From the NCBI GenBank assembly GCA_036245805.1, contig BTRK01000006.1, positions 21,484,365 to 21,548,364 on the forward strand: 64,000 nt of DNA, given 5' to 3'. This document shows, piece by piece, positions 25,001 to 37,000 of this stretch (positions are counted from its first letter, which is position 1; each line of letters begins with the position of its first letter). The notes beneath the pieces are model-generated. The model was not told where the DNA came from. It saw only the letters and a list, made by a program, of their open reading frames with translations, and did no database searches. A program made the translations under genes and the position numbers. The DNA comes from Pristionchus mayeri (Eukaryota; Nematoda; Chromadorea; Rhabditida; Neodiplogasteridae).

Positions 25001-28000
25001 CCGTGATGAGGGTAAGGGATTGGCGCCGGGGGTTGGTTGCAGTACGAACTGTGCGGGCGGTGTGGTAGAGTTGTTTGTGTTTGATGTTGATAATTTAGAT
25101 AAACTCACAGGCTGATCCAGTTAGCGGATGTTCGATCAAAACAACGAACGACTGATGTTGATGCTTTGATGGACCATGTGCTTTGTGCCTAAGATCTTAA
25201 AATAGTCACCCACCCGATCGGCCAACTTCAAGGGATTTCACTCATTCATTTTGTTTTTTCTTGTAGTATTCTGAGCTATTCGGTGCTAGAACTGACTGGC
25301 CGGTCGCTCGTTAAACTGCAGCATCTCTTTCATCAGTGTCGTTTAGTTTGGGGGCTGGTCTCGCCCTTTTCTGTGGACTTTTACTCAGCGCTAAAGGAGA
25401 CTACGATAGATTAACTGTTGAGATTGAGGGGGTTTTAGTACCAATTCAATTGACTCTTTGTAAGAGAAGCACCGCCGATTATCTCACTGCACTGTTAACA
25501 CTATCTCAATCGTAAGATGCACTGGAATATACAAATATGAAGATCGATTCCCTGGTTCTTGATCAACTCGTGGTTTGTGGTACTCATAGTAATGAGCGTA
25601 CTGCGCACTGGGGACGCGTAATTCGCATCGAGAAAGAATGTCGTTTGGTTAAACTGCGTGGTCGTAATTTGCACAGCGGTGTTTTATGCGAGCTAAGGGA
25701 CTTGTGGTTCTATACTCATCTCAGTTGTCCAAATTCCTATGCTCTCTCTTCATGTTCGAGCGGATTGAGAGACCAATGAGGTATGCGGGGAATGTCCATC
25801 AAAGCGCGAGACAGCTAGTCATCTCTGAACTACCCTCGTTACGAGGTCTCGTAAATGTCGTGGAACGAAAGGACTACATCGCCTTAGTGATCTATTAACG
25901 AGCTGTTCTAGAGATGTTGGGGGCTCGTCGAAAACATTTCGCGAAGTACGTGGACAATCGCATGACATGGATTAAAGCACGCGAAAAGACGGAGATTCTT
26001 ATACGGAATAACGCGTGTAGCAGTTAGAACTTACGATATTGTCAAACTTTTCTTACAGTAACCCGTGCATTTTGACAAGGGGGCTCAAAATTGATGTTTT
26101 ATATTGTGTAACTCAATTTCTTAATATATTTCTGTGTTTGCAATATTAAAATACCTAAACAAAAGAAAAGAAACGAAAATATGCGAAGGAAACAAAGCAA
26201 AATAAAAGAAGCGCTTGAATTAGAGAGGGGAGGCGAGAGCGACAGACGACAGAGTACTCGCTCCTCGCGCGTGCCCTCACGGCCCCCGGAGCATCGACAT
26301 AAGGAAAATGAAAACGTCCGCAGGCATCAATCAAAACGCGAGCTCGTTTAAAAATAGTACAGTGGGATTGCCTGATTGTGCGTGAAAAATCCTGAAAATC
26401 ACTTAATTTGCAGGCAAAATCACGATCACTTTGCGATTCGACAGTTCATTTTTTATTTTTTCTATGTTCATCACCTTGAGAAATGTTTCACTATTTATCT
26501 ATATTATGTGGCTTACTTTTAGTAGGGATTTCTCTTTACTCTGGCAATGAAAAAACCGCTTTACAAATCTCCACTACTGCGTTTAGTGTGAAATTATTTT
26601 ACAGCGCACGGACGTTTTCCAAAGCCCTATGTCGATGCTCCAGGGGCCGTGTGCCCTCTTCCCATCTCGCTGCGTCTCTGGCCTTTTTTGAATCACACTT
26701 CCTACTTTTAATTTGTTTGAACCGTTTAACTTGATTACCCTGTGCCCTGTAGAAACGTTTATCGCGCGTATCTCTGCTTAAAACTGGTTCTATGATTTAA
26801 TATTTTGGATTTGTGTTATGGTTCAATGTTCCAATCTGGGAACGTTGGCAGTTTAAGCCAGCTGAGTTTGCTGAAACTCCCGCTTTAATGGTGTTTTGCT
26901 GGTTCATGTAAAAAAGTCACACCCGTAATTAGAGAGAAATTAGGACGAGGTCGATTCGCAATAGAGAACGTGCTAATACTAACTATAGAGATCAGGCGAG
27001 ATGTGCTTTGGGTGAGTTATCCCTGGAATGTCCAACTAGTTATAGCCTGATAGTCATTGCGAGCAGTGTTTTCGCGCCATGCACGTATGAGATTACGACG
27101 ATGGACAGATCGAACGGTGAATCAGCACTGCTCGTGACGCCGTTAATGACTGAGTAATTAAGTTTCTTTCGGCAGCAAGAATTGTGTGATGGAGTGTGCA
27201 ACATTCGGTTGAGTTTTGAGTGGAAAAAGCACTGCGATGGTCGTAGTCATCCTCTGGCTCTGCTCCTCTCTGCAAAGAGAAGTGGAATTGTAGCAAAACG
27301 CTTGTTTAAATCGACTAATGGACTGCATTAGCTAGCTGACCACAAACCAAGAGTACTCTCGAGAATATTCCACTTCCGCTGACTGAAGAGATCTGGAAGA
27401 TGATTCGACCTGACTACCGTATTGTAGTCTGATCTGTGAGCTGATGTCACTTGACGCCTCTTTCGCGCCATTAAACTGTCGCATCGAGAGCTTCTCGCAA
27501 TGAATTATTCCTGCAGAGTTTGAGAACCCGAGAAAAACGGATCGTAAATTATTCGGGTAGAATGAGACGGTGTGAGAACCAAATGGATCGATCCCACAAT
27601 TCGCAATTCGTCGTTGACTATATTCTATTTTTGTATTTATGCTAGACAGTGTAGCTCGCAAGTATGATGTGTACCCGGAAGATCCTGGTGCGATGTTTTC
27701 TCAGAAATTGGTAGTGCAATGTATCAATTGTGTTGAAAAAATTGGTAGTGACAGTTCGATGTGAAAGATACGTGAGAAATTCTCATTTAGAATGGGAGGA
27801 ATGACCATGTATGACGCTATGTTCTTTAAGGCAGCTTAAAAGAACAGGGAAAGGAATGCAGGGCGGCGAGGGTCTACCAGATGATGAGTGTGCGAAGGAT
27901 GTGCAGATATTGGAGTTCAAATCTTCCTAGGCAATGCCTTGCTTCTCTAACCTTCGATAGACCGTCCTGAAATGGGAGAGGCTTTCTTCTCTTGTTAGCC

Positions 28001-31000
28001 CTAAATAAGGAAATGGCGCAGAGGAATGTTTTGGGGAGCTAATGGGATTGGTGGGAGAGGAGGTTGCAGGAATGGAGAAGAGTGCATTAGCAAGTGATCG
28101 AAGATCGAGGAATGCAAACAACAAGGAGTAGGGATGGAATACCCTGCACATAAAGGGTGCACAAAAAACTGGGGTCAAAGTATTGAAATGGTGCGCGGAA
28201 AATAAATTTGATTACGGTATGCCTGATCTATGGTTGTGTCTAAATTGATTGGACTATATCAACTACAGGAGGACATTACACTGCGAGAACTTTACATTAC
28301 GAGGACATTAAGATGGGAAACGGACAGAAAGATACTTGGTAGATGGAAAGTGGACTATTGAGATACTGTAGGGGTTCAATGCGGAGAGGCTGCGTAGACA
28401 GAGGTTAAGGTCAACATATGAATATTTCCAATAACATTTTTTTGAAAAAAACTGATACAGTTGTAAGGAAAGAAAAGAACTTGCAACTTTATTGTATTTT
28501 ACAGTCGGACAGTGGACCATCGGGATACGCGAGCGAGTGGTCTCATCAGTTGGCGGAGGCTGCAGCAGCACTCGAGACGGCTGCAGCCACTGCAGCATGG
28601 TGGAGGAGGGAGAGCAACGCGAGCGTGAGTGAATGGAGGGTATAGAAGCTTGCACAACGTTGAAGCGAAATGAAGAACGATAGATAGCTTATGGCTATTA
28701 GTTTCACGTTTGCGCATTTAGCAAAGACAAGCTAGTGATATTACCACAAAATGTTTCATGAATAGATGCAAATGGATGTATATTTTACATCTCAATATTT
28801 ATTGTTGAGTAATACAATTAAAGTTGGCCCGCACACTGCACAAGCCCCGTCGGCTGCTCGTGTGGAGTGGAGGATCGTGGAATGGAGCGAAAATCGAGGG
28901 AGGTCAGCAATTCAATTGTTTCCTTCTCATCTTTTCTAACTGCAAGGGTTGTTGATAGGTATCCAGTAGGCCGAATAAATGCCATTGCACCCAATTTTAG
29001 AGATATGTGTTCGGACAGGTTCCCAATAGGAATTCGTTATGTGCATCGAAATGATTGTTGTGAGATAAGTGGTGTGCGGTTGAAGGCAACATGCAAAAGC
29101 ATTACAAAATATTGAAAGTGTGTGTGAGTTAAAAACAAGACACACTCCCCGTGCAGGTCTACTTTCGGTGGTGGCTCGCAGCGCGGGAATTCTCTCCGCC
29201 AGATACACGCACGTCCTCGTCTTCAACGACATCATCGTATTCGCTACGGTACCTTATTTTCCGTATTATTTTTTCCTGAGCTTAAATGATAAAAGTGCAC
29301 TAGGTCGGAAGAGAACTATGGCGTCATTACGCCTTTAATAGATCAAATGCGGCATGATATCATAGTTCTCGTGCGATCTAGTGCCAAAAATGGTATGCTA
29401 CAAATAGGCAATGCTGTTCACCCCCGCATTTTGAGAAATAGTAATGAAAATCGTTGCTGCCTGGAACAAGCAATGGTGCGTGAAACACTAATTGCGAAAT
29501 ATATGTTTTGGGGAATATTTTTATCCAGAAGTGAATTTGGCAGCATTACGTTAACTATGAAGTAACGTAGTATTTGTATAGCGGATTAAAGCTTCTACAG
29601 ATCGCCATTTTGCTGCCCAAAATGTCATGACAACCATAGTAGCGGAGAGGAGAAGGGAGTATTCCCTGTGATATCAGAGTTTCCATTAGACTATGTCTCA
29701 TTTTCACCTGCCCATTCCTGTAGTCTGTTAATATATTTCTGCGTCTGATTGCTTTAATAGTAGATTGATTGCAGCGTAATTCGGACCAGCGTTTCCCGAC
29801 GCAACTCGTGTGGATGAGTGAGAAGAAGGAAGAGAGCGGAGAGAAGAGAGGTGAACTCTTCTCAGTTTACCTTATTTTTCTTTTTTCGAAAATTATTTTT
29901 TAATCAATGCAGACAACACTTTATGTACAATCTGATCTCGAATACGGGCATGATCACTCCCTTGAAGTGGCATGCCTCTTTCAAGTCTAACTGGCTCGCA
30001 ATTGGGCATACGAAATGGAATTAATCTGAGGGTTGGCGCTAGCACAAAATGTAGTGAATGTACTGTCAGTTGGCAGGGAAAAGGGAAAACTAAAGGTTGA
30101 ATGCAGTCCTTCACGTGGATACTCCGGACGAGAAGTTCGACCTGGAGTTCTCCAGTAAGGAAGAAAGGGTGAGTGAGGGGAAGACAAGGAGTTCATTGCT
30201 ATGAGTCGGGTCTTTGCAGATTTTAGTATTAGGTTGTCCGGAAAGTCTTTGTGTATTTTTCGAAACTTTATTTCTTGGGGAAGAGAAAAGCAAACGTTCA
30301 ATAATACCTTTCCTCATTATTGACAATATGTGCCCAACGTACCTGCAATGTATGGATCCCCTCCCTTTAGAACCCACACGGGCGCGAATCAAAGTATTGC
30401 TTGAAAGCATACTCGAGTCTTCCAGGGTAATTGAACGACCTATCTCTAAGAACATAGGCCAGGTCTGCGAAAAGCCAGTAATCAGACGGGGCCATGCCAG
30501 GAGAATACGGGGGGGGGGTGAGGGAGAACCATCCATCCATATCCAGCCAATTCCTGTTTGACTTGATTGGAGACCTGGGGACGGGGAAATTTTTGCTGAA
30601 TATACACTTTCTTGTCCTTCAGCCTTGAACGATCGACTTCCAAATTCAAATGCTGTAGTTATGTGACGTACTTGGCCTCGATAATTGTCATGCCCTCAGG
30701 GAGTAGCTCCGAGTAGATCACGCCATCCGCTCCCCACCACATTACCAGCTTGTTTTTCTTGGGGTGCAGGTGAAGTTTGGGGACACCCTGCGGGGTCTCT
30801 CCTTCTCCAACGAACTGGGCTCTGCTGTGGTTGTTATCATATAGGACCCACTTCTCATTCCCCGTTATGAGCCGTTCCAGACATCGATCCCCACCTTGGA
30901 GAATGAGGATAGTAATGGAATCATCGACTCGACGGTCTCGGCTGGCTTGGTTCAGATCATGGGATATGAATCGACCGATTAATTTCCTCCTTTCAAGAGA

Positions 31001-34000
31001 TCTCAAGCATTCCCTGACAGTGCTATGGTGGACTCTAAGTGCAATAGAAATTTCACGGGCAGTTTGAAGTGGGTCCGTTTCAACAGCTTTCTTCAAATTC
31101 CCAAAATGCAACGAACGCGGTCTACCAGATCGAATCCATTCATTGATTGAAAAGTCGTCTTCTTCGAAGCGATGGATCCAATTCCTGAAGGTGATGTAGA
31201 GGGGGCATGTGCATTATAAACATTCTTCAGTAGGGTCTCCGAATCCTTCATCGTGGTATAGGATAGAGTGATGTAAAGCAGAACATGTCGCAAGTGGGTG
31301 GCTCCAGGAACATACATCATTGCTCTACTGGAGCCTGACTGAAGGGAAAGGAATGGGGAGTTGCTTACTATAACGGCCCCTCACTGTTTGTTATTTACTA
31401 GGAATGAGAGAAATCCAAAGTGCATTAGGGACGAGCAGTGTTAAAACAAAACCATACACAAAGACTTTCCGGACAACCTGATAATTCACAGTTTTTGTTA
31501 TAAAATTCAAACACTGTTCGAGACTCTCTTTAAACTCAATATAAATCGCTAGAAAAATGAATTCAATTTTCGATCCTATGTTTCGAAAGTCTTTAATCTT
31601 TAATCTGTCAGGATACCTTCAAGCGTCGCACCTCTTTTTGGCACTGGAGCAACTTCGTAGTGGAATCAAAGGCATGTTCTTGTTTCATTCATATTTCAAG
31701 GGTGATCGTACCTGGTAGATTAGTGTCACCGTAGGTGAGTAACTGGTCCCATCTTTGCGCATCTCTTTCTTGCCAAATTGCTCTAACAAGATCTTGTAAG
31801 ATAAACGAGCTTTTTATAGACACGCTATTTATATTTTATTGCATTTTGGCATGCTAATTTTCAGTAACGTTGTTTATAGAAAGTCAAAGCAAACATTTTA
31901 GTTAATGTATTGATACAACATGAACACCTACTGAACAGTTCCCACGTGACTCACATAGGCTCGTTATCCCCATGATTCAGTGCGAGAGATGAAATGTCAC
32001 CTCGCCCTTTCAGACCCCTCTCTCCCTCTCCACTTCTCCTTCCTCCTCCTCCGCCCCTTCCTCCTCCCTCGTCCTCGCCGATCCTCCAGCAACACGAAGA
32101 GCCGACCGCTTTGTGTTCGCCAAGACTGGCGATGTTTACTCGGGAGAATGGAGGAATGGAGTACCGCACGGAAGGTTGGGAAAGGATACTGTAGAACGGG
32201 ATCGAGGGAGGGAACAGTGTTAAAGTACATTTCTGGAGAATATTTAATTCCGAAAACTTTCGGACAGTTTTGGGATGACCGAAATGGAGGTCTTTTGTTA
32301 AAAATTTCGAAGGCATATTGGAATGAAGAAGAAAAAGAAGAAGAAGAAGAATATTCATTGAAAAAAGATATGGTTAAGGTCTCGGAATTACGACATCTAA
32401 TGAAGATGTGATGACCGGAGCCATCGATTGGCTGGTGTGGCATGTCATGTCCCTGACGCGCCTTTTTTTCTTTTGTTGCCTCACAGCATGAGCAGATGCA
32501 ATTGCGAGATCCCTATCTACTTGCTCGTTTCCCCCTCGGTTTTTGTTGTTCCCTGCCCCCTCTCATTTCCGCACTCACTCTCTCCCATTCCCCATCTGCC
32601 TTGCCTCAATTCACATGTGCGCGATGACTGACTCGAGTCCTTTCCACGTGACATTGAACAATAATCCATCAAATCCCTTTGTCGATCAGTCCTAATTGAC
32701 CCCCCTCTCTTCTTCCTTCTCTTCAGTACCCTCCTTTAGACCTCGTGATCCCCTCTCATCCCCTGGATAGTCTCCTTTCTCACAGCTCACAGCATGGGTC
32801 TCTTTGGTATGGGATGCTTCCGATCCCAAAGTACCAATTGTGATCCCTAAGCCCACAATAGAAGAGGGATTAGGGGGTTGACCTAGAGAAGACTGGTGTC
32901 AGATCGGTTGATCCTGGCCACTGGGGTCGCTCCCCTCCCTTCTCCCCCCATCTAATCGGCTCCCTCCCCTTCTTTCTCCCTCGATCGCTGGACCTCCACA
33001 CCCGGCCTCACACTGTAAATCTCCATTGGCGCGCAAACCCTCTGCTGTCTGTCCGCGTCTCTCTCCCACTCAAGTCAGCCTTCCTCTCTCTCCTTCCCCT
33101 CTCTCCCTGCCTCATTCATCCTCCCATTCACATTCGAATCACCACCCTCGCGTTCTTCTTTCTCCTATTTCGTCTTACTTGCCACTGATCGCTTTTCTGA
33201 TTTACCTAAATTCGTGCTCTCCAGACCGTGGAAATGTCTCTTCCCGCTCACTACTTCACTGGATCTGCTTCTGATGCTGTTGCTGATCCCTCCGCGTCCT
33301 CGTCCATTCATCCCGCCGTGCTGCAACATCTTCTGCAGCAGCAGGCAATTCAGCAACAGCAGTTGCTGCTCCAGCTGCAGGGAGGCGCGGCCGCAGCCGG
33401 CCTCGGCAGCTACTCACCGGCTGCAGCTTCGGCTGCACCTCCGCTGTACGCAGGGGCTCCTCTGATCCAGCAAACGGCGACAGTCCCCTCACTGGCTTCC
33501 CTGCCCGTCATTGGACCGATGGTGCGAGCGGAGACTGCCTCGTCGACGTCTGCCACCTCTTCGACGGAGAACTTACACTCACAGCCCGCTCCCTCACCTT
33601 CAACCTCCCAGTCGACGAGTGGAGAACAGAAGGATTCCGTACGTCTCCACATCTCCAACATTCCTTACAAGTGGAGGAACGATGACCTACAGAAGCTCTT
33701 CGCCGCCCATGGAGAGGTCAGTTGCCTGCTTATTTTAAACTCAATCGTGCAATGATCTAACTCTTTATGTAAGGAAGTGCTTGAATTGGAAAGAGTGATC
33801 ATTGCTCGAGTGGTCTGTTTGATTTCGAATAGGTTGGCCAATAGTAGTAGATTGCATGAGATGGCACGGTTTGATATGGTATTGCTTGTTTAGAGGAGGT
33901 TCCGCTGCTATTTGGTACATGCTTTATATATGCACGTTTACTCATCGACGTTTTAATCCTGCGAAACCCGACGAATAAGTGTTGCTTGTGGATAAGCTAT

Positions 34001-37000
34001 GTGCGAACCGTGCCAGGCAATGTGCTTTTACTGAATCTCTAAAATAAAATAAAAACGCATTAGATTGATCGATAACTACTAGGCGTGTGTTTTTCCTCCA
34101 TTCGCCTGTTAATTTAGCTTCTAATCTAAGATGAACGAGAGAGACATTGCGAATGGAGGAAAGTGGTGGTCTCGTGTGTGGGGGGCGTGTGGTCAATGCA
34201 TGGTATTGTAGGTCATCGAAGCTGAAGTCATCTTTAATGACCGTGGATCGAAGGGCTTTGGCTTCGTGACGATGGCTAACAAGGAGGGGGCGGATGCAGC
34301 CAAGGCGGCCATCAACCTTAAGCAGTTCGATGGCCGTGTCGTGGAGGTCAATGGAGCCACTGCCAAGATGTCCGGAAAGCAGAAGGCGAAGGTGCTGCAG
34401 GGCATGCAGTTCCCTTACCTCCAGAACCCCCATCTCCAGCTCGCCCTTATGAGCCAGCCGCCACCCCCACTCCCCCTGATGCAGCCGGCTGCAGCTGTCG
34501 CTGCGGTAGACCCGCAGCAGGCAGCACTGCAGCAACTGCTCGCCGCCCAGGCCATCCTTGCCCAATATTCCCAGCAGCAGATGCTGCAGGGACTGCAACC
34601 TGCCCTCCAGCAGCAACAACCGCAGCAGTATATGCTGCAACAGCAGATGGGCCTCGCCCAGCCGTACGCAGCATCATTCGGCCTGGATAAGCAGCAGTCG
34701 AGATTGGCAGAGGAACTCGCTAAGCAGCGATACCGACCTTACTAGGCCATTGCTCGTAATAAATTATCATGATCTCATCTTTCACATCAATTGATTTGTT
34801 TGTACATATCAATGTCATTCTCCCATAACAATGAATTATATTGCTACGATCTCCGACTTCAATTACTCTCACTGCTTTACTTGATCTTGCATGTCAGTCG
34901 ACTGATTAATAAATAATGTGCGATGGAAATGTGATTGAGCGTGATAGCTTTGGTGAACAGCGTTTGCTGGGTTTTTCGGTATGGTATTCGTGGTGGAGAA
35001 GCGAGCAGTCTGGTTCTGTGAAGATTGAATGAGAATATCATAATAAGAATTCTAATATTATGGAAGATAAATAACCAGGAAAAGTTCTGAGTTATTTGAC
35101 CGTAATGGACAGTAGCAATGAAAATCCAAGAATCCGAAACATTAACGATATGTGAACTTGAACAAGATTTTCTACATGGAGGGGAGATAGGAGAGGGGAG
35201 AGGGATTCGATGTGAAGAAGGGATCTTTAACTCATGTGATTGTAGTGGCTGTAAGAAGTCATCCGTCTGCACGTACGACGGCACCTTCGTCGATGGACTT
35301 CCCCACGGGTGAGTGGAGAGAAGGAGTAACCTACACTAAAATCAGGGGAATCTGATATTCTCGAATTAAAGAAGTTCAAATTCTACGAATATCATGATCT
35401 TTTTTCTGAGAAGTTAGGAGGTTTTATTATTTTATCCAGATTCGGTGTATTATCGTTGCCAGAGGAAGAGCCGCCTTCCAATTCGACAGGGGCGCTCTTC
35501 TATGTGCCACGAGAGGCCACGGATGGAAGAGGTCGGTAAATGCCTGAAGGCAATCTAATAATGGTGGAGTGACCTCCAACGATGTCCTTGCATAAAAATA
35601 CACTGAAGCTGATATTAATGACATTCCGTAGGGATCCCTCTGAAAATTCACATGTGCAGCATGAGGCATAATTCTTGCCTGGATCATACTCTAATTTTTC
35701 CAGATGCCGATAAGGAACTCGCGCAGAAGAAGTGCACTGTGATCAGGGGTAACTTCGAGCGAGGGAAGGCCAGAGGGCTGTGTAGGATAGAGTGAGTTCT
35801 ATTGTCAGTGACAATGCCATTTAAATCTAGCTTAATATCAATCATATTTTATCAATGAAGGAGGTGTTTGATTCGTATTCACGTGCAAACGTAACTCATT
35901 TCTGTTCAGTTCTCCGTCGGGAACGGTGTACAGGGGGTACGTGGAGGAGGGAGTGCCGCATGGATTCGGAGAGGAAATGAGGACGGAGGAACACTACATC
36001 GGTGAGGAGAGGGATACTGTGTAGCAGCCGTGCTACATTGAAGAATAATTTTTTAATGAATATATTTGTTGGATAATTGTTTTAGGTTTCTTCTCTCGAG
36101 GGAAGCCACACGGATATGGTGTATCCAGTAGTCTCAACGAGCATGGCACAATCAGTGAGTCCATTTTTACTATCCTCTAAATTCTAATTATGATATCCGG
36201 GTTTTACCTTTGATCCACGAGTCAATCGATCGATATTCTATCCATTCTATCTTCAGGATGCAAGTACCTGGGGGTGTTCGAGGAGGGATCCATGCATGGG
36301 GAGGGCGTCTTCATGGATGGGTGCGGAGCCTACTGCGAGGGAGAATTCAAGGCCGACCAATTGAAGGTATTCCGCTTAGTTATAGATCATATTATTCGAA
36401 TTCATCGCTTGAATAGACGCGCGATAGATAGATAATTTTTTGATGGTATGGAGAAAGGTGGACGAATAATTTGTTTGCAGTAATTATAGGTTTTTATCGA
36501 TATTGAGGCAGCTATGTCAGTTTGCTTATATTATTCAAACTCGTTACGATTAAATCACTTTATATTCCGTCGTGCATGAAAATATACTAAAAATGTGAAG
36601 TGTTATTCATTGTTCCCATTGCAGTCAGGTCGACTGCAGTGTCCCCCTCCAGAAGGGACGAAGGGAGGAGGATTCACCATTGAGTACAAGGGAGAATTCA
36701 ATGGGTGGAGGCATGCCTTGGGAAAGGTGAGACTCATCAATTCACCAAAGATACCTATTTTTGGCAAACAACATTTTTTTGGAAATAATTTGATACATAT
36801 TATTTTTCTCGAGACTGAAATACGACGCATTTCCTAGCAAGACGATCTATTATGCTCGATGTGTTGCAGGGAACTCTGGACGTTTCTCCCACTCTTCGGA
36901 TCACGGGCAGATTCAACTACGCCATACTTGGAGATGATGGTCAGTAATTCGTGGCAAATATTGAATAACTATTAAAAATACAAAAATACAGTGCCGCACG

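Noticed and set aside
26483..26734. Plus frame with a hydrophobic, signal-like start (MFHYLSILCGLLLVG)
   Set aside because: Only the first 20 residues look protein-like; no downstream exon or homology is visible.
27332..27661. 109-codon minus frame in the alsin intron
   Set aside because: No recognisable motif, no flanking splice structure; a single open frame of this size is expected by chance in 6 kb.
29900..29970. Frame TTLYVQSDLEYGHDH behind an AATGCAG acceptor as a PH-domain exon
   Set aside because: Phase does not match the exon ending 29850, whereas 30107-30154 (VLHVDTPDEKFDLEF) fits both phase and the PH sequence.
33228..33233. GTG start two codons before the RBFOX-type ATG
   Set aside because: Eukaryotic initiation at the ATG 33234 is far more likely.
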